Shown one piece after another: positions 7,733 to 16,706 of a stretch of 56,778 nt of DNA. The position numbers and the translations under genes are program-made. The DNA comes from Legionellaceae bacterium (GTDB lineage Bacteria; Pseudomonadota; Gammaproteobacteria; Legionellales; Legionellaceae). The notes beneath the pieces are model-generated. The model saw only the letters and a program-made list of their open reading frames with translations. It made no database searches and was not told the DNA's origin. The first letter of the stretch is position 1, and every line of letters starts with the position of its first letter. The stretch spans positions 46,558 through 103,335 of the forward strand of contig JAGOTG010000010.1 of the NCBI GenBank assembly GCA_018061965.1, read 5' to 3'.

Positions 7733-8473
7733 TTACCGTAAAAAATACTTCGGATTAACCGGTTTTCCCGCTTTTCTTAATTCAAAATGCATCGCATAAC
7801 GACGTTGCGGGCTGGTGCCCATGATAGCGATGGGTTGCCCTGCTTTGACGGTTTGACCAGCATGGACCAAATTGCGCGCATTATATCCGTAGGCACTGAG
7901 TAATTGATGGGAATGTTGAATCAAAATCATATTGCCATAACCCGGTAATCCATCGCCTGAGTACGCAACCATCCCATTTGCAGTAGCCCGGATCGTTTGC
8001 CCCTGTGAACCCGCAATATCAATACCTTTTTTTCCAAATTCTGGGGCGAAACTAGAAATAATCCGTCCACGGGTTGGCCATAACCAATGCGTATTTCGTG
8101 GCGGGACTACTACTCGAGCTGGAGCTGCCATTTGTGTAGGTGTGTGCCACCTTGCACCAGCATCACGCGGCGCGGCGCGGACCACATGACGTATCGAGGG
8201 AATTTGAGAGGTATAGCGAGGATTCAAAAAAAGGGACTGCCCTACTTTCACCACATAAGGACTGCGCAGATGATTCATCGCGGCCAAGCGCCTGTAATCT
8301 TGATCATAGCGAAAAGCAATCGAATACAAAGTATCACCAGCGCGTACCGTATACCGATTAGGCGTTGCATGATGAGCATGCCAGGGCCCTTCCACTACTG
8401 GCGCCAGCCCCGAGCGATCTTCTTCGCAAGCGACCAAACCGATCGCCATTAAGATAAAGAACCATTTTTTCAA
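7733..8473 (-). CDS. nlpD: NlpD-like lipoprotein, LysM and degenerate M23 domain
   Basis: Outer-membrane lipoprotein that in relatives activates the amidase AmiC during cell separation. The lipobox gives Cys16 (LVAC). LysM lies at ~40-85 (YTVRAGDTLYSIAFRYDQDY) and the LytM/M23 fold at ~128-246. The metal-binding His residues of active peptidases are missing: KKGIDIAG stands where HxGxD is needed, and AMHFELRK replaces HxH. This is the same degeneration as in E. coli NlpD and fits an activator rather than an enzyme. The start is TTG with GGAG upstream. It is last in the surE-yqaA-nlpD cluster. No rpoS follows, although rpoS is the usual downstream neighbour. Confidence 0.88.
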   Translation of the reverse strand: MKKWFFILMAIGLVACEEDRSGLAPVVEGPWHAHHATPNRYTVRAGDTLYSIAFRYDQDYRRLAAMNHLRSPYVVKVGQSLFLNPRYTSQIPSIRHVVRAAPRDAGARWHTPTQMAAPARVVVPPRNTHWLWPTRGRIISSFAPEFGKKGIDIAGSQGQTIRATANGMVAYSGDGLPGYGNMILIQHSHQLLSAYGYNARNLVHAGQTVKAGQPIAIMGTSPQRRYAMHFELRKAGKPVNPKYFLR

Positions 8474-8486
8474 TTAAGGATCTCCC

Positions 8487-9074
8487 TTAGCGCAACCACT
8501 TCATCCAAATCATCACCCCAAGTGCTAACACCAAGGAACTCCATCCGATGATATCAATATACCGTTTGAAATGCTTTTCAAACCGCTCAGCAGTAAAATG
8601 CAAAACCCCGCATACTAGGAAAAAGCGTAATCCACGACCAATGATCGAGCCAAAGAAAAACAACGGGAAAGACAAATGCATCGCGCCGGCAGAAATCGTA
8701 AATATTTTATAAGGAAATGGCGTAAATCCAGCAAGAACCACCATCCACACCCCAAATCGGTCAAACCAAGTCATAACTTGCTGAATATTAGACCAAAATG
8801 CCGAAGCCATCAAATATGGCTTCATCAACAACATGGCATAATAGCCAATGGCATACCCTAAAACGCCACCCGCTACGGAACACAAGGTTGCGATCAAAGC
8901 GTAAAACCAAACTTTGTGCGGTTTGGCCAACCCCATAGTCACCAACATCACATCCGGCGGAATCGGAAAAAAAGAGGATTCTATAAAGGAAATCCCCCCC
9001 AAATAATAATGCGCGTTGGGACGACCGGACCAACTAATGCTTTTATCATAGAGATAAGAAAATATTTTAAACAT
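8487..9074 (-). CDS. YqaA/DedA-family inner-membrane protein
   Basis: A 195-residue multi-span membrane protein of the VTT/SNARE-associated (DedA, YqaA) type, with SFIESSFFPIPPDVMLVTMG near the N-terminus and several hydrophobic helices ending in a short basic tail. DedA relatives are linked to membrane lipid transport and envelope homeostasis; the exact substrate here is unknown. The ATG at 9074 fits family length. A GTG 15 bases upstream overlaps the AAAAGG ribosome site and is less likely. It lies 13 bp before nlpD, in the place where pcm is found in enterics. Confidence 0.8.
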   Translation of the reverse strand: MFKIFSYLYDKSISWSGRPNAHYYLGGISFIESSFFPIPPDVMLVTMGLAKPHKVWFYALIATLCSVAGGVLGYAIGYYAMLLMKPYLMASAFWSNIQQVMTWFDRFGVWMVVLAGFTPFPYKIFTISAGAMHLSFPLFFFGSIIGRGLRFFLVCGVLHFTAERFEKHFKRYIDIIGWSSLVLALGVMIWMKWLR

Positions 9075-9100
9075 GGGTAATAGTTCCACCTTTTCTAATT

Positions 9101-9197
9101 AGAGCTCTTGCATAACTTGCGCCTTTTGTTTGATTGCGGCGTTATAAATTTTTCTGCCTTGCACTCAAGCAAAATTCACAGCTTATGCCAGAGGTCT
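9101..9197. mobile_element. MITE-like element with imperfect 15-bp terminal inverted repeats
   Basis: The left end AGAGCTCTTGCATAA (9101-9115) and right end TTATGCCAGAGGTCT (9183-9197) are complementary at 13 of 15 positions. The element is 97 bp and non-coding, and stops one base before the surE stop codon triplet. A shorter relative at 47336-47385 shares the ends and the internal AAAATTCACAG.TTAT block. Confidence 0.55.
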
Positions 9198-9198
9198 T

Positions 9199-9951
9199 TT
9201 ACAAACTGATCCCAGTTACCCATGAAGCTAATTGATTAAACACCTTATAATGCGTCGAATCTAATTGCAATGGTGTAATCGAAACATAACCACGCTCAAC
9301 TGCATAAAAGTCTGTACCTGGACCGGATTCATTGGTAGGTCCGGATGCACCTATCCAATAAACCACTTGGTTCCTGGGATCTTGAGACTGATGCAATTCC
9401 TTGCTTCGATGGCGAGTACCTAAGCGCGTAATTTCTATCCCTTTGATTTGCTCCAAAGGTAAGTCAGGCACATTGACGTTTAAAATTGTTTGACTGGGTA
9501 AAGCTTCTGTTTGCAATTTTTTGACTAGCTGGGAAGTGATGTACGCAGCTGTCGCGTAATGCTCTCCTTGATGACCAACGAGCGAGACCGCAATGGCAGG
9601 CAAACCCATATTGCAACCCTCAATAGCTGCCGCAACCGTGCCAGAATAAAGAACATCATCCCCCAAATTCGCACCGTCGTTAATCCCAGAAACAACGATA
9701 TCAAATGAATCGCGAAAATAACCGGTCAAGGCCAAATGCACGCAATCCGTCGGCGTACCATCCACGCTGTGATAGTGATTATCTAAACGCCGCACACGCA
9801 AAGGCCGCAGCAAGGTTAACGAATTACTTGCCCCACTCCGATTTCTATCGGGCGCGATCACCTTGATGTCACCCAATTGCTGCATCGATTCACTCAATGC
9901 TTTAATCCCGGGCGCTGATACTCCGTCGTCATTACTAATCAAAATTCGCAT
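9199..9951 (-). CDS. surE: 5'/3'-nucleotidase SurE
   Basis: Metal-dependent phosphatase for nucleoside monophosphates, 250 residues, normal size. It has the family start MRILISNDDG with the metal-binding Asp8-Asp9, the SGASNSLTL segment, GINDGANLGDDVLYSGTVAA and NVNVPDLP. The ATG at 9951 is preceded by AAGGA with 8 bases spacing; the longer frame to 9993 adds a non-family extension. It heads the surE-yqaA-nlpD group. The stop lies immediately beside the MITE-like element, so the last few residues may derive from the insertion. Confidence 0.95.
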   Translation of the reverse strand: MRILISNDDGVSAPGIKALSESMQQLGDIKVIAPDRNRSGASNSLTLLRPLRVRRLDNHYHSVDGTPTDCVHLALTGYFRDSFDIVVSGINDGANLGDDVLYSGTVAAAIEGCNMGLPAIAVSLVGHQGEHYATAAYITSQLVKKLQTEALPSQTILNVNVPDLPLEQIKGIEITRLGTRHRSKELHQSQDPRNQVVYWIGASGPTNESGPGTDFYAVERGYVSITPLQLDSTHYKVFNQLASWVTGISL

Positions 9952-10038
9952 AATACTTATCCTTAATAGAACCCAAAAGTATATCACAAACAAAATCTAT
10001 TGTATCATCGATGATAATGCCAACACATTAGGAACCCT

Positions 10039-11745
10039 ATGCTCGATTTTGCCAAAATTATCGATAAAAAAACGGGGAAACCCGTGATAAAAACCTCTAT
10101 TACTGGCAAGCATTTATTAGCGTTGCCGCAGTTAAATAAAGGCACCGCGTTCACCCAGTCAGAACGAGAAGTGTTTGGTTTATTGGGAAAACTACCCCAT
10201 CGCATTGAAACGTTGGATGAACAAGTGACGCGCGCCTATTTGCAATTATCTCAGTACACAACACCTTTGCAAAAAAACATATACTTAAATAATTTACATG
10301 ACAAAAATCATATTTTATTTTACCAACTCCTAGCCCAGCATCTTGAGGAGCTCATACCCATCATTTATACCCCCACCGTTGGGCAAGCAGTGCAGGCGTT
10401 TAGTCGGGAATATCGCCAACCACGCGGATTATACATTTCGCACACCTACCAAGAAGATTTAGAGACCATTTTAAAAAATCGTTCTAATCCAGATATCGAT
10501 TTGATTGTCGTCACCGACGGGGAAGGCGTGTTGGGCATAGGTGACCAAGGAATCGGTGGTATGGACATCCCTGTAGCCAAGCTCATGGTTTACTCCGCAT
10601 GTGGGGGGATTGATCCCAGTCGCACCTTGCCCATCTTTTTAGATGTAGGCACCAATAATGTGGCGTTGTTGGATGATCCACTGTATCTGGGATGTCGCCA
10701 TAATCGCATTTATGCGGACGAATATGATAAATTTATGGATAAATTCATTCACAGCATCCAAAAGTATTTCCCACATGCCTTTTTACATTGGGAAGACTTT
10801 GGGCGTAACAATGCGAGTCGCATTTTATTAAAATATCAGCACCAATTGTGCTCATTTAACGATGATATTCAAGGCACTGGCGCTACGACTTTGGCGGCAT
10901 TATTGGCCGCAGCAGACGCGACCGATCTGCCTCTGATCCAACACCGTTTTGTGATTTATGGCGCAGGCTCTGCTGGCATGGGCGTCAGTGATCAAATTGT
11001 CGCAGCCCTCGTCCGCTTGGGTCTTCGCCGCGAAGAAGCATATCACCGTTTTTGCTTAGTTGACCGTCAAGGATTGTTGATTGATACCGATCCCAATCTC
11101 ACGCCCGCACAAAAACCTTATGCAAGAAAACACGTCGAATTTCAACACTGGAATACCACGGACAAAACGCAATTGACGTTGGCTGACACCGTCAAAGCAT
11201 TCCGCCCTACCATATTAATTGGCTGCTCCGCACAACCAGGACATTTTACCCAAGAAATTATTACGCATATGGCATCCTATTGTGAACGGCCGATTATTTT
11301 CCCTTTGTCCAATCCTGATCAAAAATGTGAAGCCAAACCTTTCGATATCCTCACCTGGACTCAGGGCAAAGCCTTAGTAGCAACCGGGACAGCCTTTGAC
11401 ATGGTCCGCTTAGAAAATCGAGTCTTTACCATCGCACAATGCAATAATGCTTTGATTTTTCCTGGCATTGGTTTAGGCGTGCTCACAGTACAGGCCAAGC
11501 AAGTCAATGAAGCCATGCTTTGGGCCGCGGCAGAAGCATTGAGTGAACTTGCTCCGATTCGCGAAGATCATTTTTTACCTTTACTGCCTTCTCTGTGCGA
11601 TGCAGAGCAGATTTCAAAAAAGGTGGCACTGGCCGTCGCCCGTGCAGCAATAGCCAGCAAAGTAGCCCGCAAGCATCCCAAAAACCTGGAAAATCTCATT
11701 GAAGACTCTTATTGGAAGCCGGATTATTTACCGTTTAAAAAATGA
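10039..11745 (+). CDS. maeA: NAD-dependent malic enzyme (oxaloacetate-decarboxylating)
   Basis: Converts malate to pyruvate and CO2 with NAD+. 568 residues, matching the large bacterial MaeA/SfcA type. Visible motifs are IIYTPTVGQA (~110), TDGEGVLGIGDQGIGGMDIP (~159-178) with the catalytic Lys in PVAKL, EDFGRNNA, FNDDIQGTGATT (~273) and the Rossmann GAGSAGMG (~308). AGGA precedes the ATG. It is transcribed away from surE across an 87-bp shared upstream region and is not in an operon. Together with the pyruvate dehydrogenase genes at 49-55 kb it supplies acetyl-CoA from C4 acids. Confidence 0.95.
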   Translation: MLDFAKIIDKKTGKPVIKTSITGKHLLALPQLNKGTAFTQSEREVFGLLGKLPHRIETLDEQVTRAYLQLSQYTTPLQKNIYLNNLHDKNHILFYQLLAQHLEELIPIIYTPTVGQAVQAFSREYRQPRGLYISHTYQEDLETILKNRSNPDIDLIVVTDGEGVLGIGDQGIGGMDIPVAKLMVYSACGGIDPSRTLPIFLDVGTNNVALLDDPLYLGCRHNRIYADEYDKFMDKFIHSIQKYFPHAFLHWEDFGRNNASRILLKYQHQLCSFNDDIQGTGATTLAALLAAADATDLPLIQHRFVIYGAGSAGMGVSDQIVAALVRLGLRREEAYHRFCLVDRQGLLIDTDPNLTPAQKPYARKHVEFQHWNTTDKTQLTLADTVKAFRPTILIGCSAQPGHFTQEIITHMASYCERPIIFPLSNPDQKCEAKPFDILTWTQGKALVATGTAFDMVRLENRVFTIAQCNNALIFPGIGLGVLTVQAKQVNEAMLWAAAEALSELAPIREDHFLPLLPSLCDAEQISKKVALAVARAAIASKVARKHPKNLENLIEDSYWKPDYLPFKK

Positions 11746-11771
11746 AAGGGGTTTAGAGACTTAAAATTAGA

Positions 11772-11792
11772 TCCCGCGGGCAAGCCGCGGGA
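11772..11792. repeat. GC-rich hairpin between convergent genes
   Basis: TCCCGCGG-GCAAG-CCGCGGGA is a perfect 8-bp stem in the gap between maeA and the convergent Cys-rich gene. It probably serves as a bidirectional terminator or is a short REP; the flanks are A/T-rich but lack a clean U-run. Confidence 0.55.
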
Positions 11793-11820
11793 CGTAGGAC
11801 AAAAAGAAAAAACAGAATAT

Positions 11821-12159
11821 TTATGCAGGTTGTTTTTTTGGTTTACGAGGTTTAGCAGGCGTTTTAGGCGATTTAACAGCTTTAGCAACCTTTGGCATTG
11901 GCATTGCGTCGCAATGCGCTTCAATAACACCACCTTCGTGCCCAGGAGTACATGGACAACAACATCCACAGTCACCACAACCCCCACATGGATTACATCC
12001 TGAACGGGGTTTCATACACAGGATCGCACCAGCAATAAAAAATCCAAGAATACCAGCATCACTATGTGTTAACAAAGTCAAACCAGAACCAACGATTAAA
12101 AATATAGCACCGATGATTCGACTACAATTTTTAGAGCCAGGTTTACAAGCGTTCTTCAT
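11821..12159 (-). CDS. Small membrane protein with Cys-rich and Lys/Pro-rich segments
   Basis: Not a recognised family. From the ATG at 12159 (GGAGG 5 bases upstream; the ATG 12 bases earlier overlaps that site) it has 112 residues. Two hydrophobic helices (IIGAIFLIVGSGLTLL and GILGFFIAGAILC) are followed by a cluster rich in Cys and Gly (NPCGGCGDCGCCCPC) and a basic tail of PKT/PAK/PRK repeats. The Cys pattern suggests metal binding or disulfides; the tail suggests contact with acidic partners. It stands alone. Confidence 0.7.
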   Translation of the reverse strand: MKNACKPGSKNCSRIIGAIFLIVGSGLTLLTHSDAGILGFFIAGAILCMKPRSGCNPCGGCGDCGCCCPCTPGHEGGVIEAHCDAMPMPKVAKAVKSPKTPAKPRKPKKQPA

Positions 12160-12300
12160 TTTATCCTCCACGATTCATCACACTATTATGATAGACTATC
12201 TTATATCAGATTGCCAATATCTGTTTTTTTTTCAGGAATTACAAACCCTATTATTAACTAAGTTAACTAAAATATATTTTACAACGCTTTGGAGAAAATG

Positions 12301-12534
12301 ATGCTAGTCAATATTCATGATGCTAAGACGAATTTTTCTAAATATATTCATCAAGTACTGGAAGGTGAAGACATTATTATTGCCAAAGGAGGAAAACCAG
12401 TTGCCAGATTGATCCCCTATGTAAAAGCAACAGAAGAGAGACATGGTGGTCAATTTTCGGGGATGCTCACCATCAGTGATGATTTTGACGCAGCCTTACC
12501 TGATGAGATATTAAAACTTTTTTGGCCAGGATGA
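12301..12534 (+). CDS. Phd/YefM-type antitoxin
   Basis: A 77-residue prevent-host-death family protein: MLVNIHDAKTNFSKYIHQVL, then EDIIIAKGGKPVARLIPY. It binds DNA and neutralises a cognate PIN-domain RNase. GGAG lies 6 bases before the ATG at 12301 (an ATG at 12298 adds one Met). The partner toxin frame begins 6 bp downstream but is broken, so this is an orphan antitoxin at this locus. Confidence 0.88.
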   Translation: MLVNIHDAKTNFSKYIHQVLEGEDIIIAKGGKPVARLIPYVKATEERHGGQFSGMLTISDDFDAALPDEILKLFWPG

Positions 12535-12540
12535 GTAAAA

Positions 12541-12761
12541 ATGTACCATCTATTAGATGCTAATATTATTCTTTGGTGGTTATCCGAGCCTCAAAAAATA
12601 AACGAGAAAGCAAGAAGCGTTAGGCGGTGCAGATCTCCCCATGATTCATCAAGATCCATTTGATAGACTCATTATTGTTCAAGCAAAATTACATGAGTTG
12701 ATTCTTATCACAGCAGATGAAAAAATTATTCAATACCCGGTATCAACTCTAAAAGCATGAA
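12541..12761 (+). pseudogene. Broken VapC-like PIN toxin
   Basis: The frame starts MYHLLDANIILWWLSEPQKI with the first catalytic Asp of the PIN fold, but stops at 12661-12663 after 40 codons. The family's C-terminal block appears in another frame from ~12629 (LPMIHQDPFDRLIIVQAKL...ILITAD). It then needs a second shift at the A-run near 12720 to reach EKIIQYPVSTLKA and the stop at 12759. The middle ~50 residues of a normal PIN toxin are absent. It thus has an internal deletion plus a homopolymer frameshift. Confidence 0.8.
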
Positions 12762-12822
12762 AAAATCTTTTAATCTCAGCACACTAGACCTTTTTGCTAC
12801 GGCTTCAACTGCATTTCAAGGA

Positions 12823-13677
12823 TTATTCTTTGATCACCGCTTGGCACTGCTTACCCAGGCCAGAAATTTCAAGCTTTACTTCATCTCCAGGCTGTAAGAA
12901 ACAATCACTTCCCCAGGCGCTAGCGCTACCAGGTGCTGAGCCCATAGAAATGATATCGCCGGGATAAAGCGTGAAGTATTGACTCAGATACACAATAATC
13001 TGTTCTTCAGAATAAATATAATCTTTTGAATTAAAGTCTTGGCGTAATTGATCATTGACCCACAATTGGATGTGTAAATCATGCGCGTTTGGAATATCAG
13101 ACTTACATACCACATAAGGGCCCAACGTTGCAGCGCCATCAAAACATTTGCCTTTCGTAAATTGACTGTCTTCTGTCTCAAACTGCAAATAACGTTCAGA
13201 CAAATCGTTAAAACAAGCATAGCCAAAAATGTGATCTTTGGCATGCTCTAGGCTAATGTATTTCCCCTGCTTACCAATGACAATCGCCAGCTCTGCTTCC
13301 CAATCTAATTTTTTAGTATGCCGAGTATGCACAATCGGATCATAAGGACCTGCTAAAGCAGAACTTGGCTTTAAAAAAATAATAGGCTCCGATTTGTTGG
13401 AGCGATTCACACCCATTTCCAAAGCATGTTGTTGTGAATTAAACCCAATGCAAATGATCTTACCAATGGACCCCACACATGGCCCAATGCGGACATTGCT
13501 GTCCACCAAAGGCAGCGCAGTCCAATCGAATTTCACGAATTGTTGTAAGATAAAAGGTTCACTCAAACTATTGGGGTTGATATCCGAAACATAGGTAGAT
13601 ATATCTCTAATCCCACCTTGTGGATCTATCATACCCGGTTTTTCATGACCAGGCTTACCAAAGCGCACAAATTTCAT
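12823..13677 (-). CDS. Fumarylacetoacetate hydrolase-family protein
   Basis: A 284-residue member of the FAH superfamily (hydrolysis or decarboxylation of beta-dicarbonyl acids such as oxaloacetate or acylpyruvates; substrate not assignable from sequence). The N-terminal cap is short. The core starts near IICIGFNSQQHALEMG and includes the metal-site blocks LDWEAELAIVIG and FNDLSERYLQ, then KGKCFDGAATLGPYVV and GDIISMGSAPGSA. It overlaps the upstream small gene by one base (TAATG), so the two are translationally coupled. Confidence 0.85.
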   Translation of the reverse strand: MKFVRFGKPGHEKPGMIDPQGGIRDISTYVSDINPNSLSEPFILQQFVKFDWTALPLVDSNVRIGPCVGSIGKIICIGFNSQQHALEMGVNRSNKSEPIIFLKPSSALAGPYDPIVHTRHTKKLDWEAELAIVIGKQGKYISLEHAKDHIFGYACFNDLSERYLQFETEDSQFTKGKCFDGAATLGPYVVCKSDIPNAHDLHIQLWVNDQLRQDFNSKDYIYSEEQIIVYLSQYFTLYPGDIISMGSAPGSASAWGSDCFLQPGDEVKLEISGLGKQCQAVIKE

Positions 13678-13994
13678 TATTTGTTTTCTGTGTCTTTATT
13701 GGTTGACTCAGAATCAACAATTGGAGGCTGTACAGGTGGCTGCTCCGATTGCTGTTCTGGTTGCTGCTGCGTTTGCTGCTCTGGTTGCTGTTCCATGGGC
13801 GGTTGCGATTCTATTACGTTGGCAGACGGAGGAGGCGGAGGAGTCGGCGTGCTGTTTTCTGTAGGCTTAATCTCAGAAGGCGTTTTATAGTCTGCAATCG
13901 TTTTTTTAATCATTGCTACAGCACTGGTATATAAGTTTTTAGCATCCCGAATAAAGTTCTGTACCTCTTGCGACGATTGATTCTTGTCACTCAT
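13677..13994 (-). CDS. Small protein with Pro/Gln-rich C-terminal tail
   Basis: Not recognised. The ATG at 13994 has GGAG 6 bases upstream. 105 residues: a helical N-terminus (EVQNFIRDAKNLYTSAVAMI) is followed by PTPPPPPS and then Glu-Gln-Pro repeats (EQQPEQQTQQQPEQQ). There is no signal peptide or membrane span. It is coupled to the FAH-family gene by a TAATG overlap. The strong antisense frame over it is a by-product of the Gln/Pro codons. Confidence 0.65.
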   Translation of the reverse strand: MSDKNQSSQEVQNFIRDAKNLYTSAVAMIKKTIADYKTPSEIKPTENSTPTPPPPPSANVIESQPPMEQQPEQQTQQQPEQQSEQPPVQPPIVDSESTNKDTENK

Positions 13995-14187
13995 CATAAA
14001 CTCCATAAAATAAATAAAACCAGATTGGCGTTGTCCACCTTTTAAAGTAAAACAGCGCGTGATATTGATTAAGTATATAAGCTCTATCGGTAATTCGCCA
14101 GTTTGGGCTTTTGTAATTCACCATGCACGACATCCTGAGCGCGTATTTTTGCGCGAAAGATGACGTGCCTGGGGAGTTACCTACTTT

Positions 14188-14754
14188 TCAAAGGGATTGA
14201 AAATCTTTCACAGTAATTTCAGTATGCTTTTCTCGAGTCGGTTTGTTTTGATGCTCTAAATCTTCAACTCGCTTGAGGAGATTGGGTGTGTATTGATATA
14301 GCCAATTGACTGCTGGGGTAAAATAATTATACAGAACCGAATTTTTGCGATAATCCTCTTCAGGAAAAGCACTCAAACGGATGACAACCATGATCAATGC
14401 CACAACAAATATACCGCGTATTGTGCCAAAACCGACTCCCAACAAGCGGTCTGTCCCGGTCAAACCGGAATGATGCATGATAAAAGACAACATGGTATTC
14501 AAAAGACCACCAATGATGATCGTCCCCACAATGATGACGACATAAGCCAATATGACGCGCACAGATTTATCTTGCACATAAGTGCCCAACCAGGTTGCGA
14601 CGGGCTTGGCATAGGCGAAAGCCATCCAACCCGCGATCACCCATACCCCAAGCGCCACGATTTCTTTGATAAATCCCCGGAACAATCCGGTTAACGCTGA
14701 CAGCGCAATGACACCAATAATAGCGTAGTCTACCCAATGTAAAGTTGTCGTCAT
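14188..14754 (-). CDS. cvpA: CvpA family membrane protein
   Basis: A 188-residue inner-membrane protein with four hydrophobic spans (WVDYAIIGVIALSALTGLFR and further), the CvpA/colicin V production family. The role in relatives is envelope homeostasis and tolerance to bile or detergents. It starts one base after the upstream SPOR gene's stop, so it is the last member of accD-folC-dedD-cvpA. In many gammaproteobacteria purF comes next, but not here: 180 bp of non-coding DNA and an unrelated gene follow. Confidence 0.9.
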   Translation of the reverse strand: MTTTLHWVDYAIIGVIALSALTGLFRGFIKEIVALGVWVIAGWMAFAYAKPVATWLGTYVQDKSVRVILAYVVIIVGTIIIGGLLNTMLSFIMHHSGLTGTDRLLGVGFGTIRGIFVVALIMVVIRLSAFPEEDYRKNSVLYNYFTPAVNWLYQYTPNLLKRVEDLEHQNKPTREKHTEITVKDFQSL

Positions 14755-14755
14755 C

Positions 14756-15370
14756 CTAACTCACCTTCGTTTTAATAATTAACCCATTTAATCGGGTATT
14801 GTCGACCAATTTTTTTTGCAAATCAATGGCTTGATCGCGCTGTTTGACATGCCCTACTATGACCTGATACACCACACCTTGTGGGTTTTTCACAATTTGC
14901 TTGGAAGCGGAAAAGCCTTGTAATCGCAATTTATTGACCAATGATTGAGCATTGGCTTCTTTAGTAAAGGAAGCCAATTGAATGGTAAACACTTCATTGA
15001 ATTTCATGGATTTTCTTTCAGCAACTTGCAGTTTCTTTAATACTTCCTGTGCAGCTAGCATGCTTTCATCAGGCGAAACAGTTTGACTAAGTGGCTGAGC
15101 TTCTGCAATATCTAAATGCATGGGTGCACTAAGTTTAGGAAGCTTGACTGGTGCCGCCTGCACCGAGCGTAGCATGGCTTTCGGCTCCATGAGAGAAACC
15201 TTCGGCATAATAGGTTTTTTCGGTACTTTAAATGGGATAAACTCATCAAAGTTTTTATCTGATTCGCGCATCATGGCAGGAAGAAAAATAATCATTAATG
15301 CCAATGCGACAATCACACCTACCAATCGATGTTTCGTGCGCTCATCGAATATCTTCTTCATATTAGCCAT
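14756..15370 (-). CDS. dedD: SPOR-domain inner-membrane protein (DedD-like)
   Basis: 204 residues: a short cytoplasmic start, one membrane anchor (LVGVIVALALMIIFLPAMM), a long Pro/Lys-rich linker, and a C-terminal SPOR domain at ~125-204 (FTIQLASFTKEANAQSLVNK). SPOR domains bind denuded glycan strands at the division septum, and DedD supports constriction. Its position between folC and cvpA is the DedD position. AGGG precedes the ATG at 15370. Confidence 0.88.
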   Translation of the reverse strand: MANMKKIFDERTKHRLVGVIVALALMIIFLPAMMRESDKNFDEFIPFKVPKKPIMPKVSLMEPKAMLRSVQAAPVKLPKLSAPMHLDIAEAQPLSQTVSPDESMLAAQEVLKKLQVAERKSMKFNEVFTIQLASFTKEANAQSLVNKLRLQGFSASKQIVKNPQGVVYQVIVGHVKQRDQAIDLQKKLVDNTRLNGLIIKTKVS

Positions 15371-15389
15371 TTGTCACCCTTTAGGATCG

Positions 15390-16706
15390 TTATAAATACC
15401 CATTTGCAATCATCACTGCGCCAACCAACAAAAAGGAGCCATATACTATTATCCAATCGCCTGGTTTTGCAGCGGCTAACGCAGCCTGAGTTGCCTGAAT
15501 AGGATCCGCATAACAATGCGGCTGCTCACCTAAAACATCCCTGAAAGCCATTTGCAACTGCTCCTGACTTGCGGCTCGTTGACCACTCAAACCAGCAGGA
15601 TACCACTGTTCAACAATAGGGCTTAATGGTCTAATTAAACCACAAACATCCTTATCTTTCAAGGCCGAAAACACGGCATGGATTTTTCCTTGCCGCAATT
15701 TTTCGGTCGCGGCTAATTTATGCTCAATACACTGAGCCAAAGCAATAGCTGCCTGGGGATTATGTGCCACGTCGTATAAAAAAGAAATCTCGCCTGGAAC
15801 CCAGAGTTGACGCCCTGGTATGCGCATGGTTTGCATAGCAGTGCTCCAATCTTTTTCCGAGACAGATAACTGCGTCTGCAAACATAAGCTGGCTATCACA
15901 GCAGAAACGGCTGCGTGGGGATGTAATGTTGGCAGGGGTAAAACCAATGGAGTCGATTGAAAAGGATGTTGGATATGTAATTGATTATCCACAATGTGAA
16001 AATCATAGTCTTCACCCAAACGCAGCATCTTCGTTTCTAAACTCTGCGCATGGCACAACAAGGAGGACGGTGGTAAAAAGTCTGCATAGATGCATGGCTG
16101 CCCCTTACGGAATATACCAGCCTTTTCAGCTCCAATGGCTTCTTTGTCTGCGCCTAATAAATCCTGGTGGTCCAAATCAACAGTGGTGACGATGGCCAAA
16201 TCCGCATCAATGATATTGGTCGCGTCTAACCGTCCCCCCACGCCCACTTCCAAAATCAATACATCCAGACTTGCTTCTTTAAAGTACAATAAAGCCGCTA
16301 TCAGAGACATCTCAAAATATGTGAGAGACGTCTCAGCCCGCGCAGTCTCAATTCGACTAAATAATTGACAAAGGTCCGCATCTGCAATCGGCTGTTGATT
16401 GATACAAATTCGTTCGTTGAATCGAAATAAATGCGGGGACGTAAATTGTCCAACACGATATCCAGCAGCTTGATATATAGCAGCTAACGCCGTAACAGTT
16501 GACCCCTTGCCATTAGTCCCCCCTACGGTGATCACTGGAATGGACCATTTCAAAACGTTCATCACTGTCGCCACATGCGCTGCATTAACCAACCGGAGTT
16601 GGATTGCTTGGCTGTGGCGATGTTCCAAATAATACAACCATTGCTCTAAAGTCCAACCCTTACTGGGTTCGGCTAAAACATCGAGCTCTGAAGTTGTGTC
16701 ATTCAT
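15390..16706 (-). CDS. folC: Bifunctional dihydrofolate/folylpolyglutamate synthase
   Basis: Adds glutamate to dihydropteroate and to folates (ATP-dependent, cytoplasmic). 438 residues. P-loop [10 protein letters not shown] at 61-70, then GQFTSPHL, the Mur-ligase-like [12 protein letters not shown] and [13 protein letters not shown], then [12 protein letters not shown], and AHNPQA in the C-terminal domain. The ATG at 16706 has GAGG 6 bases upstream and overlaps the accD stop by 8 bases, so translation is coupled. Confidence 0.95.
   Translation of the reverse strand: MNDTTSELDVLAEPSKGWTLEQWLYYLEHRHSQAIQLRLVNAAHVATVMNVLKWSIPVITVGGTNGKGSTVTALAAIYQAAGYRVGQFTSPHLFRFNERICINQQPIADADLCQLFSRIETARAETSLTYFEMSLIAALLYFKEASLDVLILEVGVGGRLDATNIIDADLAIVTTVDLDHQDLLGADKEAIGAEKAGIFRKGQPCIYADFLPPSSLLCHAQSLETKMLRLGEDYDFHIVDNQLHIQHPFQSTPLVLPLPTLHPHAAVSAVIASLCLQTQLSVSEKDWSTAMQTMRIPGRQLWVPGEISFLYDVAHNPQAAIALAQCIEHKLAATEKLRQGKIHAVFSALKDKDVCGLIRPLSPIVEQWYPAGLSGQRAASQEQLQMAFRDVLGEQPHCYADPIQATQAALAAAKPGDWIIVYGSFLLVGAVMIANGYL

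Noticed and set aside
12541..12663. Functional 40-residue PIN protein
   Set aside because: The PIN fold needs later acidic residues that lie in other frames here.
13618..13890. Cys/Gly-rich plus-strand protein
   Set aside because: It is the antisense of the Gln/Pro-rich tail of the small minus-strand gene, which has a good ribosome site and is coupled to its neighbour.
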